Source: Dehalococcoidia bacterium
GTDB taxonomy: Bacteria > Chloroflexota > Dehalococcoidia > E44-bin15
Assembly: GCA_030638665.1 (NCBI GenBank)
Contig: DAOWEF010000041.1
Location: 1-22,413 of the forward strand
Length of the DNA: 22,413 bases
Direction of reading: 5' to 3'
In this document: positions 7,653 through 14,317 of the stretch, piece by piece
Numbering within the stretch: position 1 is the first letter of the stretch
Layout of the letters: each line of letters opens with the position of its first letter
Notes under the pieces: generated by a model
Told to the model about the DNA's origin: nothing
Databases searched by the model: none
What the model saw: the letters and a program-made list of their open reading frames with translations, nothing else
Position numbers and translations under genes: made by a program

Positions 7653-8426
7653 TTGGCGGACACAATAATCTATGAGAGGAAGGGCCACATTGCCTACTTC
7701 ACCATAAATCGCCCCGAGGCAATGAACGCCTTTGATTTTGCCACCATGCGGGTATTCAGCGAGGCCACGCTAAGGTTCCGGGATGATGATGAAGCCTGGG
7801 TGGCCATTATCACCGGGGCTGGCGATAGGGCGTTCTCAGCCGGTTTCGACCTCAAGGAGCTCATTCCAGGGCAGGATAAATTGCCATCTCCGGGCAGCGG
7901 GCCACCGCTAATCCAGCGGGGGCTCTATATCTGGAAACCCTTCATCGCGGCCATTAATGGCCTTGCCATGGGGGGAGGGCTCGAGCTGGCACTTGCCTGT
8001 GACCTGAGGATCGCTGCTGAGAATGCCACCTTTAGCGTTCCTGAGGTCAAGTGGAGTCTGATTCCAGGCTGGGGAGGAACCCAGCGGCTACCGCGGATGA
8101 TACCCAGGGCTAAGGCTGCTGAGATGCTGCTCACCGGGGATCGCATCGATGCCAACGAGGCCTATCGCCTGGGGCTGGTCAATAAAGTTGTTCCCTCCTC
8201 CGAGCTCATGCCCGCGGCCGAAGCCCTGGCCAACAAGATCGCAAAGAACGGTCCCCTGGCAGTCAGGGCGGCTAAGGAGGCTATGATAAGGGGCAGCAGC
8301 ATGACCCTTGATGAAGGTATGCAACTTGAACTGAGCCTTGTGGATTCACTACTGGACACTGAGGATGCTAAAGAAGGTCCCCGGGCCTTTGCCGAAAAGA
8401 GGAAGCCGGAGTTCAAGGGAAGATAG
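7653..8426 (+). CDS. Enoyl-CoA hydratase/isomerase (crotonase family)
   Basis: A 257-residue crotonase-fold enzyme that probably hydrates trans-2-enoyl-CoA to 3-hydroxyacyl-CoA in fatty- or organic-acid oxidation. Both catalytic glutamates of true hydratases are present: Glu111 in GGGLELA and Glu131 in FSVPEVKW. The oxyanion-hole regions AFSAGFDLKEL and INGLAMGGG, the GWGGTQRLPR segment and the terminal RKPEFKGR are typical. The start is TTG, chosen because AGGAGG lies about six bases upstream (7641-7646) and the protein then opens like its relatives. It is the third gene of the tig-clpP unit, functionally unrelated to the first two. A 3-hydroxyacyl-CoA dehydrogenase that would use its product lies convergently 12 bases away. 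Substrate chain length cannot be read from sequence. Confidence 0.93.
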   Translation: MADTIIYERKGHIAYFTINRPEAMNAFDFATMRVFSEATLRFRDDDEAWVAIITGAGDRAFSAGFDLKELIPGQDKLPSPGSGPPLIQRGLYIWKPFIAAINGLAMGGGLELALACDLRIAAENATFSVPEVKWSLIPGWGGTQRLPRMIPRAKAAEMLLTGDRIDANEAYRLGLVNKVVPSSELMPAAEALANKIAKNGPLAVRAAKEAMIRGSSMTLDEGMQLELSLVDSLLDTEDAKEGPRAFAEKRKPEFKGR

Positions 8427-8438
8427 CTTATCTCTTGT

Positions 8439-9335
8439 TTACCATTTCGACATCATATCGTCCCAGAAGGCATAAATGCCTTTTCCATGTCGCCCGCCGG
8501 TATACCCCGCCCTTACCATCATCCTTATAAGGGGATGTAAACGTCCTTTCTCTGGCCCCATCTCCCGCATGGCGTCTTCCTCCGAAACGGCGTAGGTGCC
8601 CCAGGCGCCGCTGAAATCACCCAGTTCTAAGGGGCCCATAGGCAGGTTGTATCCCAGCTTCAGCGCCTTGTCGATATCCTGGGGAGAGGCGACCCGCTCC
8701 CAGAGCATTTGCACCGCTTCCATCCTCAGCGCCCGATAGGCCCTGTTGGCTACGAAGCCAAAGCTAAAGTCCTTGCACACCACGGGCTCCTTGCCCAACT
8801 TCGTGGCGAGGGCACAGACCAGGTCCACCGTTTCATCGGAGGTCAGCGTGCCCCTGACCACCTCCACCAGCTTCATCACCCCCACCGGGTTAGAGAAATG
8901 CATACCCAATACCTTGTCAGGCCGGTTGGTGGCACTGGCCATCTCCGTTATATTCAGTTGAGAGGAGTTTGAGGTAAGAATCGCATTTGCCGGAGCATTT
9001 TCATCAAGCTTCTTGAAAACCTCCTTCTTGATATCCAGGTTCTCAGCCACCGACTCTATCACGAAATCCGCATTCTTTGCCGCCTCCGAAATGTCGGTCG
9101 TTCCCTTAATTCTACCCACTATCTGGTTCATCTGGGCCGGGGACATTTTCTCCTTGTCGACGAAGAACTTCTTGAGCCTCCCTTCGATTGCGTCAAGCCC
9201 TCGTTTCACGGTTTCATCTTTGCGCGACCACAGCATAACATGGTACCCTCCGACATTTGAGAGAAGCTCCGCTATCTGTGAGCCCATTGTCCCCCCACCC
9301 ATAACCGCTACATTATTGATATCCTGTAGCTCCAA
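8439..9335 (-). CDS. 3-hydroxyacyl-CoA dehydrogenase
   Basis: A 298-residue soluble dehydrogenase that oxidises 3-hydroxyacyl-CoA to 3-ketoacyl-CoA, or the reverse as in 3-hydroxybutyryl-CoA dehydrogenase. The Rossmann motif is GGGTMGSQIA (13-22). Catalytic and substrate residues expected in the family are present: Ser124/125 in TSNSS, His146 in MHFSNP, Glu158 in KLVEVV and Asn197 in GFVANR; His-to-Glu spacing of 12 matches the family. The C-terminal helical domain includes LPMGPLELGD and GRHGKGIYAF. After strand two the sequence is VMLWSRKDE, lacking the acidic residue usual for NAD, so NADP use is possible. Start ATG 9335 has AAGGAGG upstream. It is transcribed towards the hydratase from its own promoter. 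Confidence 0.93.
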   Translation of the reverse strand: MELQDINNVAVMGGGTMGSQIAELLSNVGGYHVMLWSRKDETVKRGLDAIEGRLKKFFVDKEKMSPAQMNQIVGRIKGTTDISEAAKNADFVIESVAENLDIKKEVFKKLDENAPANAILTSNSSQLNITEMASATNRPDKVLGMHFSNPVGVMKLVEVVRGTLTSDETVDLVCALATKLGKEPVVCKDFSFGFVANRAYRALRMEAVQMLWERVASPQDIDKALKLGYNLPMGPLELGDFSGAWGTYAVSEEDAMREMGPEKGRLHPLIRMMVRAGYTGGRHGKGIYAFWDDMMSKW

Positions 9336-9374
9336 GAGTGTACCTCCTTACGGTTTTTCAATAGCCTGGCTTTA

Positions 9375-9388
9375 CTTGGTACCCCAAG
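9375..9388. promoter_or_regulatory. Palindromic candidate operator, downstream site
   Basis: CTTGG-TACC-CCAAG is an inverted repeat at about +12 to +25 of the dehydrogenase transcript. It resembles the site at 9418-9429 and the two centres are 42 bp apart. Confidence 0.35.
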
Positions 9389-9406
9389 CCTTAATCACAG
9401 AAGTTC

Positions 9407-9436
9407 ATTATATATCCCTTGTACCCAAGCCCGCAA
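9407..9436 (-). promoter_or_regulatory. Promoter of the 3-hydroxyacyl-CoA dehydrogenase gene
   Basis: Reverse strand TTGCGG (9431-9436), 18-base spacer, TATAAT (9407-9412). Predicted start near 9400 gives a leader of about 65 bases with palindromic site 9375-9388 inside it. Confidence 0.55.
9418..9429. promoter_or_regulatory. Palindromic candidate operator in the promoter spacer
   Basis: CTTG-TACC-CAAG lies wholly between the -35 and -10 of the dehydrogenase promoter, where a bound repressor would block RNA polymerase. Its core matches the site 42 bp downstream. Confidence 0.35.
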
Positions 9437-9439
9437 CAC

Positions 9440-9511
9440 TTGGCTGAAAAGTGCTTTAAGCGGGTGCTTGCCTTTGGATATAGGCGCAAGCCCGAATTCA
9501 AGGGGAGATAA
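9440..9511 (+). pseudogene. Remnant 3' end of an enoyl-CoA hydratase gene
   Basis: From 9470 the plus strand reads AF-GYR-RKPEFKGR followed by TAA at 9509-9511. The intact hydratase at 7653-8426 ends AF-AEK-RKPEFKGR and a stop, so the last eight residues are identical and the preceding AF is in register. Just upstream FKRVLAF resembles the usual FKEGVLAF of crotonase C-termini. Nothing hydratase-like is visible before about 9440, and the rest of the gene is gone. The remnant ends two bases before the pfkB-family stop on the other strand and overlaps the -35 end of the dehydrogenase promoter. Confidence 0.6.
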
Positions 9512-9512
9512 T

Positions 9513-10469
9513 TCATAGGGGCTTTCCCTGGAGTTGTGCGTATCTTTGCCTTAGCTGGCGGAGGGAAGGAAGCCCGGCCCTTGCCCCGGAGCGGGCGATA
9601 GAGAATTGAGCGACAAGCTCTCCCCAATAACCACATTCTTCCAGGTTTTTCTCTCGCAGGAGTCCGAAAAGAAAGCCAGTGGCGAAGGCATCGCCAGCAC
9701 CGATAGTATCTCCAGGCACTCGCTTCGTTCTTTTAACTTCGATCATGTATTCACGGTCGCTGGTTGCCAAGTAACAGGCGGCGGTGGTCGCTTTCCTTTT
9801 CATTCCCTCACCGAGGGTGACGGCCACGACCTGGCACCCTCGCCCCAAGCAGCTTTGGGCTCCTTTTTGAAATTCCTCACCAGTTAGTTCCTCGATTTCC
9901 TTTCGATTAATGAAGAGGACGTATGTTCTCTTTATTATCGGGGATAAATCGGCGAGACCCCGGGCAGTATAGATTGACCCCGGGGCGAAGCTCACTTTGA
10001 CGGAGGGGGGTATACGATACATTAATTGCTTTTGGAACTCTAGCTGCCTTTCCCCGGCGAAGGAGGAGAGGTGAAGTATCCGGGCTTGTTTAATATAGTC
10101 CAGGTCTATGTCAACGCTCTCCAGCAGGCTGTTAGCGCCGGGTAGTACATAGATGGCTCGCCGGCCTCGCTTATCGGTGAGACACAGTGTGGTGCCCGTT
10201 TTCGCCTTTTTGATCATGATCTGCTCGGTATCAACGCCTACACTCCTGAAATCCTCCAGGAGCATCCCACCTGCTTCATCGTCGCCCAGGGTGCCGAGAA
10301 AGCCCCCAACGACGCCGAGCTTGGCTAGGCCGTAAATGGTATTCGCTGCCGAGCCACCGGACGACAGGCGAAACTCCGTCATGGGAGCCTCACCATCGCT
10401 CAGGATGCGCGCCACATGATAGATTTGATCTATATTCAGCGCCCCAAAGCCGATTACCTCGATAGCCAC
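9513..10469 (-). CDS. PfkB-family carbohydrate (ribokinase-like) kinase
   Basis: A 318-residue ribokinase-fold kinase. The N-terminal half has the substrate-binding motif SSGGSAANTIYGLAKLG (36-52 region) followed by GTLGDDEAG. The C-terminal PfkB signature is PGDTIGAGDAFATGFLFG, in which the Asp of GAGD is the catalytic base. ATP is the expected phosphate donor. The substrate (sugar, nucleoside or other alcohol) cannot be told from motifs; PfkB proteins include ribokinase, fructokinase and adenosine kinase types. It is the last gene of the 12-gene reverse-strand run, 9 bases after the HAD gene, which suggests paired kinase/phosphatase activity on related metabolites; that is inference. The middle segment has a Cys-containing stretch (SCLGRGCQ) not needed for catalysis. 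Confidence 0.9.
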   Translation of the reverse strand: MAIEVIGFGALNIDQIYHVARILSDGEAPMTEFRLSSGGSAANTIYGLAKLGVVGGFLGTLGDDEAGGMLLEDFRSVGVDTEQIMIKKAKTGTTLCLTDKRGRRAIYVLPGANSLLESVDIDLDYIKQARILHLSSFAGERQLEFQKQLMYRIPPSVKVSFAPGSIYTARGLADLSPIIKRTYVLFINRKEIEELTGEEFQKGAQSCLGRGCQVVAVTLGEGMKRKATTAACYLATSDREYMIEVKRTKRVPGDTIGAGDAFATGFLFGLLREKNLEECGYWGELVAQFSIARSGARAGLPSLRQLRQRYAQLQGKPL

Positions 10470-10478
10470 CTACTCCTC

Positions 10479-11450
10479 CTATCCAAGTTTACCTGCTTCC
10501 TGCCGAACCTGCCGGCGAATCCTCAGATGAATCTGAAGCGGCTCCTCAAGGTTGTCTTGCCCCTCAAGCCACTGAAATTTCGGTTCTCCCCTGCCCTCAC
10601 CCCAGGCTTCAATAGCCTGCTTAACTGCGTTTCTCCCGCCTTTCTCCCAGGCATTGAGGACGATCTTCAAATCGCCAAGGTTGGTGGAGGCGAGACCCAT
10701 AGTGGCGTAGGGGAGGGCGTATTCGTTGGCGTTGAAGGCAATGGCAAGACCCCCGGCGCGACCTACCGTCTCCAGCATCCTGGAATCGGTGATGCTGTCG
10801 CCGACGACGACTACCTGTTCAGGAAATTGACCACGAGCACGGGCAAATCCGCGTAGCGCCGCTGCCTTCCTCCTTCCCCCCATCGGCTTCACCTCGCGAA
10901 GGGCGAGGCCAAGGCTGGTTTGAGGCAGTTCCTCCCAGAAGAAGCGGTCGAGGCGTTTTTTTATACCTTCATCATCCCCTGCCTTCAGCGCCAGAATCTC
11001 TTGCTCCATATTTTCCACCAGTGCGCGATCCTCCTCTTGTGCCAGGTTGCGGTATCGGTCGATAGGAAATCGGGTGCAGGCGAGGTTCTCTGGGGCAATG
11101 CCCACCCGCTGCATGATGCGATTGGCGTATTGCTCATAGCTGGTGCTGATGCAGAAGACCTGCCAATGCTTCAGGCTCATGATAAGCTCCCGCGCCCCCT
11201 CAACAATGGCTGCCCTTTCGGCAAGCCCGCTGATATCCCCCTCTGCGATGCCGTGATGGAGCAGAAAGGGGACGATGAGGGCCAGGGTATCGCCAGGCTC
11301 ATAGCCCTCCCTGCCTTCGATGGCCAGGAGGTCATCGTAGCGGCTGATGACCTCGAAGATTTCGCCCCCCTTGGGGAAGAGCTTCATCAACTCATAGGCG
11401 TTATCCTGAATCGACAGGGGGCCTTCCATATCAAAGAAGACTAGGTTCAT
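10479..11450 (-). CDS. HAD-superfamily hydrolase with DxE motif I
   Basis: A 323-residue HAD-fold protein. Motif I is FFDMEGPLS: Asp7 is the expected nucleophile, but the usual second Asp is Glu9. Motif II is likely the Ser/Thr of CISTSYEQY, motif III a Lys in GGRRKAAAL, and motif IV is GDSITDSRML with both acidic residues. A long helical insert (about 130-190) between motifs II and III would act as a cap. The DMEGPL opening reminds me of archaeal HAD proteins annotated as EhaR, though no hydrogenase is present here. Probable phosphatase or phosphotransferase of unknown substrate. Its ATG overlaps the stop of the formyltransferase by ATGA, indicating translational coupling; the PfkB kinase follows 9 bases later. 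Confidence 0.82.
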   Translation of the reverse strand: MNLVFFDMEGPLSIQDNAYELMKLFPKGGEIFEVISRYDDLLAIEGREGYEPGDTLALIVPFLLHHGIAEGDISGLAERAAIVEGARELIMSLKHWQVFCISTSYEQYANRIMQRVGIAPENLACTRFPIDRYRNLAQEEDRALVENMEQEILALKAGDDEGIKKRLDRFFWEELPQTSLGLALREVKPMGGRRKAAALRGFARARGQFPEQVVVVGDSITDSRMLETVGRAGGLAIAFNANEYALPYATMGLASTNLGDLKIVLNAWEKGGRNAVKQAIEAWGEGRGEPKFQWLEGQDNLEEPLQIHLRIRRQVRQEAGKLG

Positions 11451-12283
11451 TTGTCAAGTGTCCCTTTCAACCTTTGGTCTATTTCCCCACTCAGGTTGTA
11501 TCCCTTAACAGGCTTTTCATTACTGTCAACCACCCTTTCACCCGCTATCCTGACCCGACCTTCGATGAAGGCTTTTATGGTGGCAATGATCAGCGGAAAC
11601 TCTCGCGCTAGGCCGTGCCTTCGGATCTCTCTGAAGAGGGGATTTCTCTCTCCCTCGTCGCGTTTCACCTCCGCTATAGAGCGCCCCTTTATCTCATCCC
11701 AGTATCTATCGAAGGGCTCGCCCCGGATCGAAAAAGTACAATAAGTTACCGCAGGGCCCTCATCAAGCTGGGGGCTGACCAGGTGCATCATCACACCTGT
11801 CTCCTCTGCACCCTCCTCTAGCAGTCTCCAGATAACCTCCTGCCAGGTTCCCTTAGGGCCGCTGGGGGCAGCGGGGTGAAGGTTGATCATTGGATAGCGG
11901 CGGCACATTTCCTTACCGATAATGAGCATGTATCCGGCGAGAACACAAAGGTCGGGGCCAGGGAGCAATCCCTCAAGCCTCCGCATTGCCTCTTTTTCGA
12001 ACTCCCCCCTCCACTCCTCCCCGTTGCTTTCCTTAAACCTTTTAGACGATAGGCAGATGAGCGGTATCCGGTAGCTATGGACCAGTTCGAAAAAGGAGTC
12101 GCTTTCTGTGGCCTCACCCGGCTCCCGATTGCTAAAAACATAGGCAATCTCTGCCTTTATCTCACCTTCCTTTATGCTGCTCCATACCGTTCGAAGAAGG
12201 TCACGCGCTGCCTCATCCCGCCCTGTGGAAAACCATCCGATGCGATATTCGCCTTTTTGCGCTTTAATCATAGGATAGCTCAC
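11447..12283 (-). CDS. PurN-like formyltransferase domain protein
   Basis: A 278-residue protein with the formyltransferase fold used by PurN and methionyl-tRNA formyltransferase, which take a formyl group from 10-formyltetrahydrofolate. The catalytic Asn-His-Asp set is visible: Asn134 and His136 in MINLHPAAP, and Asp174 in SPQLDEGP; preceding LAGYMLIIGKEMCRRYP also matches PurN. However, the N-terminal loop that binds the phosphate of GAR in PurN is replaced by FSTGRDEAARDLL, so the acceptor is probably not GAR. The longest frame starts at GTG 12283; ATG 12271 is an alternative and neither has a strong ribosome site. It lies 26 bases after the PHP gene and overlaps the HAD gene by four bases. 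Confidence 0.8.
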   Translation of the reverse strand: MSYPMIKAQKGEYRIGWFSTGRDEAARDLLRTVWSSIKEGEIKAEIAYVFSNREPGEATESDSFFELVHSYRIPLICLSSKRFKESNGEEWRGEFEKEAMRRLEGLLPGPDLCVLAGYMLIIGKEMCRRYPMINLHPAAPSGPKGTWQEVIWRLLEEGAEETGVMMHLVSPQLDEGPAVTYCTFSIRGEPFDRYWDEIKGRSIAEVKRDEGERNPLFREIRRHGLAREFPLIIATIKAFIEGRVRIAGERVVDSNEKPVKGYNLSGEIDQRLKGTLDK

Positions 12284-12309
12284 ACTGAATTTGGCCTCGA
12301 GCTTTTAGT

Positions 12310-12963
12310 CTATCGCCCCTTTATCGCCTTCCCCAGCTTGACCCAGGTGCTCCATAGTGGAGCCCAGAGGGCAGCTCCCCGCCCTATGACCCTTCCCTGT
12401 GCCAGAGCGGTGAGGAACTGGTCCCTGTCGTTGAACTCGGGCATCTCCACATAGGCGGTTCCGATCTCGCCAGGCCTATGGGCGTCGCTGCCGGCGCTGG
12501 CGAGAAGCCCGTGAGCCTGGGCGAAGCGCTCCGCCTTAATAGACTGGCGGCGCAACAGCAGGCGTGAATTAAGCACCTCAATTATGTCAATATAGGGCAA
12601 CAGTTCCTCTAGGGTTTGACGATGAATGGTGGAGCGCCGCAGCCGATCGAAGGGGTGGGGGATGCCCACCAGCCCACCTTGCTCCTTTATCATGCGTGCT
12701 GTCTCCGTGGCGGGAAGCCCCTTGGGGATCTCCTCTGCTAAAAAGTATCCGATGATCTCTCCAGCACTGGTATGAATCTCATCGCCTACGATTACCTGGA
12801 ACGGGGCTATCCTTTTCATCTCCATGGCGCCGGCTATGGTATTGTGGTCGGTTATGGAGATGCAGTTGATCCCAACCTCGAGGCAGCGAGCGATGATCCG
12901 CTCCAGCGAAGCGTTGGAGTCATCGGAGTAAACGGTATGGATGTGAAGGTCGGCTCTTATCAA
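12310..12963 (-). CDS. PHP-domain metal-dependent phosphoesterase
   Basis: A 217-residue PHP-fold protein. Metal ligands appear in the expected order: ADLHIHTVYSDD (His7, His9), SITDHNT (Asp/His near 39-40), GDEIHT, GIPHPFDRLRR and GSDAHRPGEIG. PHP proteins bind two or three metals and hydrolyse phosphoester bonds, for example in nucleotides, histidinol phosphate or short oligonucleotides. The length fits a stand-alone PHP domain without a polymerase or DNA-binding domain. The ATG overlaps the xseB stop (ATGA), so it is probably translated together with exonuclease VII; a role on oligonucleotides released by Exo VII is conceivable but unproven. The alternative is a metabolite phosphatase working with the next three genes. 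Confidence 0.87.
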   Translation of the reverse strand: MIRADLHIHTVYSDDSNASLERIIARCLEVGINCISITDHNTIAGAMEMKRIAPFQVIVGDEIHTSAGEIIGYFLAEEIPKGLPATETARMIKEQGGLVGIPHPFDRLRRSTIHRQTLEELLPYIDIIEVLNSRLLLRRQSIKAERFAQAHGLLASAGSDAHRPGEIGTAYVEMPEFNDRDQFLTALAQGRVIGRGAALWAPLWSTWVKLGKAIKGR

Positions 12964-13184
12964 GGGGATTCGTCCTTGCTTTCTGGCTCTTGCTCAAAGG
13001 GGGTTTGGATGTGGCTAATTTTGAGCTCAGCAGTGTTCAGCTGCTCATTGCATATCTTGGCAAGCCTTATCCCATCCTCGAAGAGGGCGATTGCTTCCTC
13101 CAACCTCAGCCCCCCGCCCTCCAGGGTTTGAGTTATCTTCTCCAGTCTGTTTAGCGCTTCTTCGAAGGAAAGCTGTTCATCCAT
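12960..13184 (-). CDS. xseB: Exodeoxyribonuclease VII small subunit
   Basis: A 74-residue helical protein with the family pattern LSFEEALNRLEKI, then LEGGGLRLEEAIALFEDG. XseB subunits bind the XseA helical arms to form the active exonuclease VII, which degrades single-stranded DNA from both ends into short oligonucleotides. Its first codons overlap the last 34 bases of xseA and its stop overlaps the PHP start by four bases. The acidic C-terminal tail (QEPESKDESP) is unstructured. Length and location next to xseA make the call firm. Confidence 0.95.
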   Translation of the reverse strand: MDEQLSFEEALNRLEKITQTLEGGGLRLEEAIALFEDGIRLAKICNEQLNTAELKISHIQTPFEQEPESKDESP

Positions 13185-14317
13185 GCCTGGAGTCCTTTCT
13201 TCGATCCGGTGACCCTACTCTTAAACTGGCCATCGCTCACTTTGACCTCGATGGCATCGCCACGGTGGACCTGGTCGATATGGGAGATAACCTCACCTGT
13301 GGCGGCATGCTGCACCAGCGCATAGCCCCGTTCCAGGGTTGCGAGCGGACTCAGCGAGCCAAGCTTGAGCTCTCGGCCGCGGAGTTTCTCCCGGCTTATG
13401 GTCAGGAGGTTCCCGAGGTGCATTGAGAGAACCCTGGTTAGCTCGTCGATGCGCTGACGATATTGCTCAACCCCCCTTGAAAGGGCTGCCACCAGTGCCT
13501 TATTAAGGGCTTGGAGGCGAGCTTCCAGTTCAGCGCGGTGGGGCACGGCAAGCTCCGCCGCTGCCGATGGTGTGGGCGCGCGCTTGTCGGCGACAAAATC
13601 GGCGATGGTGAAGTCGGTGTCATGGCCCACCCCGCTGATCACCGGCACCCTGCTGGCATAGATGGCGCGCGCCACCTTTTCCTCATTGAAAGCCCATAGC
13701 TCCTCAAGGGAGCCGCCGCCGCGTGCCAGGATCACCAGGTCGATGCCCTCGGTATCGTTAATGGTATTAAAGGCTTGAACGATGCCCGTCGCGGCACCAT
13801 CGCCCTGCACCGGGGTCGGGGCAAGAACCAGCTCCACCAGGGGATAACGCCTGCTTATTATATTGATGATATCATGCAGGACAGCGCTATCGGGCGAGGT
13901 GACCACGCCGATGCGTTGGGGAAAGGGGGGCAGCGCCCTCTTGCGCGCCGGCTCAAAGAGCCCCTCCTCCGCCAGTTTTACCTTGAGACGCTCAAACTCA
14001 AGGTGAAGGATGCCCATCCCTTCAGGCTGCACCACATCAACGTAGAACTGGAGGGCGCCGGAGACTTCGTAGATGGAGATGCGACCGTGCGCGACCGCCG
14101 CCATCCCATTTTCCAAGGTGAGGTCCAGCCGGGCACGGTGAAACAGCACACACCTCAACTGGCTGGCCTCGTCCTTAAGGGTGAAGTAGAGGTGTCCCGC
14201 CGCCGACTCCGACAGATTGGAGACCTCGCCGCTGATCCAGAGGTCGGCAAGCATGCTATCGGCCTCCAGAAGCTCTCTGAGGTAGCCCGTTACCTCGGCT
14301 ACGGAATAGATCTTCAT
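13151..14317 (-). CDS. xseA: Exodeoxyribonuclease VII large subunit
   Basis: A 388-residue catalytic subunit of exonuclease VII, active on single-stranded DNA in repair and recombination. It has an N-terminal OB-fold (about 1-100, with DLWISGEVSNLS and GHLYFTLKD), then the nuclease domain with GVVTSPDSAVLHDI, RGGGSLEELWAFNEE and GVGHDTDFTIADFVADKRAP, followed by a shorter coiled-coil arm and the C-terminal ATLERGYALV element. At 388 residues it is shorter than the E. coli enzyme (about 455), mainly through a reduced helical arm, as in many non-proteobacteria. ATG 14317 directly abuts the efp stop (TAG then ATG), with AAAGGG upstream, implying coupled translation from efp. Confidence 0.96.
   Translation of the reverse strand: MKIYSVAEVTGYLRELLEADSMLADLWISGEVSNLSESAAGHLYFTLKDEASQLRCVLFHRARLDLTLENGMAAVAHGRISIYEVSGALQFYVDVVQPEGMGILHLEFERLKVKLAEEGLFEPARKRALPPFPQRIGVVTSPDSAVLHDIINIISRRYPLVELVLAPTPVQGDGAATGIVQAFNTINDTEGIDLVILARGGGSLEELWAFNEEKVARAIYASRVPVISGVGHDTDFTIADFVADKRAPTPSAAAELAVPHRAELEARLQALNKALVAALSRGVEQYRQRIDELTRVLSMHLGNLLTISREKLRGRELKLGSLSPLATLERGYALVQHAATGEVISHIDQVHRGDAIEVKVSDGQFKSRVTGSKKGLQAWMNSFPSKKR

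Noticed and set aside
8421..8433. AGATA-GCT-TATCT inverted repeat at the convergent gene ends
   Set aside because: The stem is only five A/T-rich pairs and no T-run follows, so it is not a credible terminator.
10416..10856. Long plus-strand open frames antisense to the HAD and other reverse-strand genes
   Set aside because: They mirror genes with complete catalytic motifs on the reverse strand and show no recognisable family sequence.
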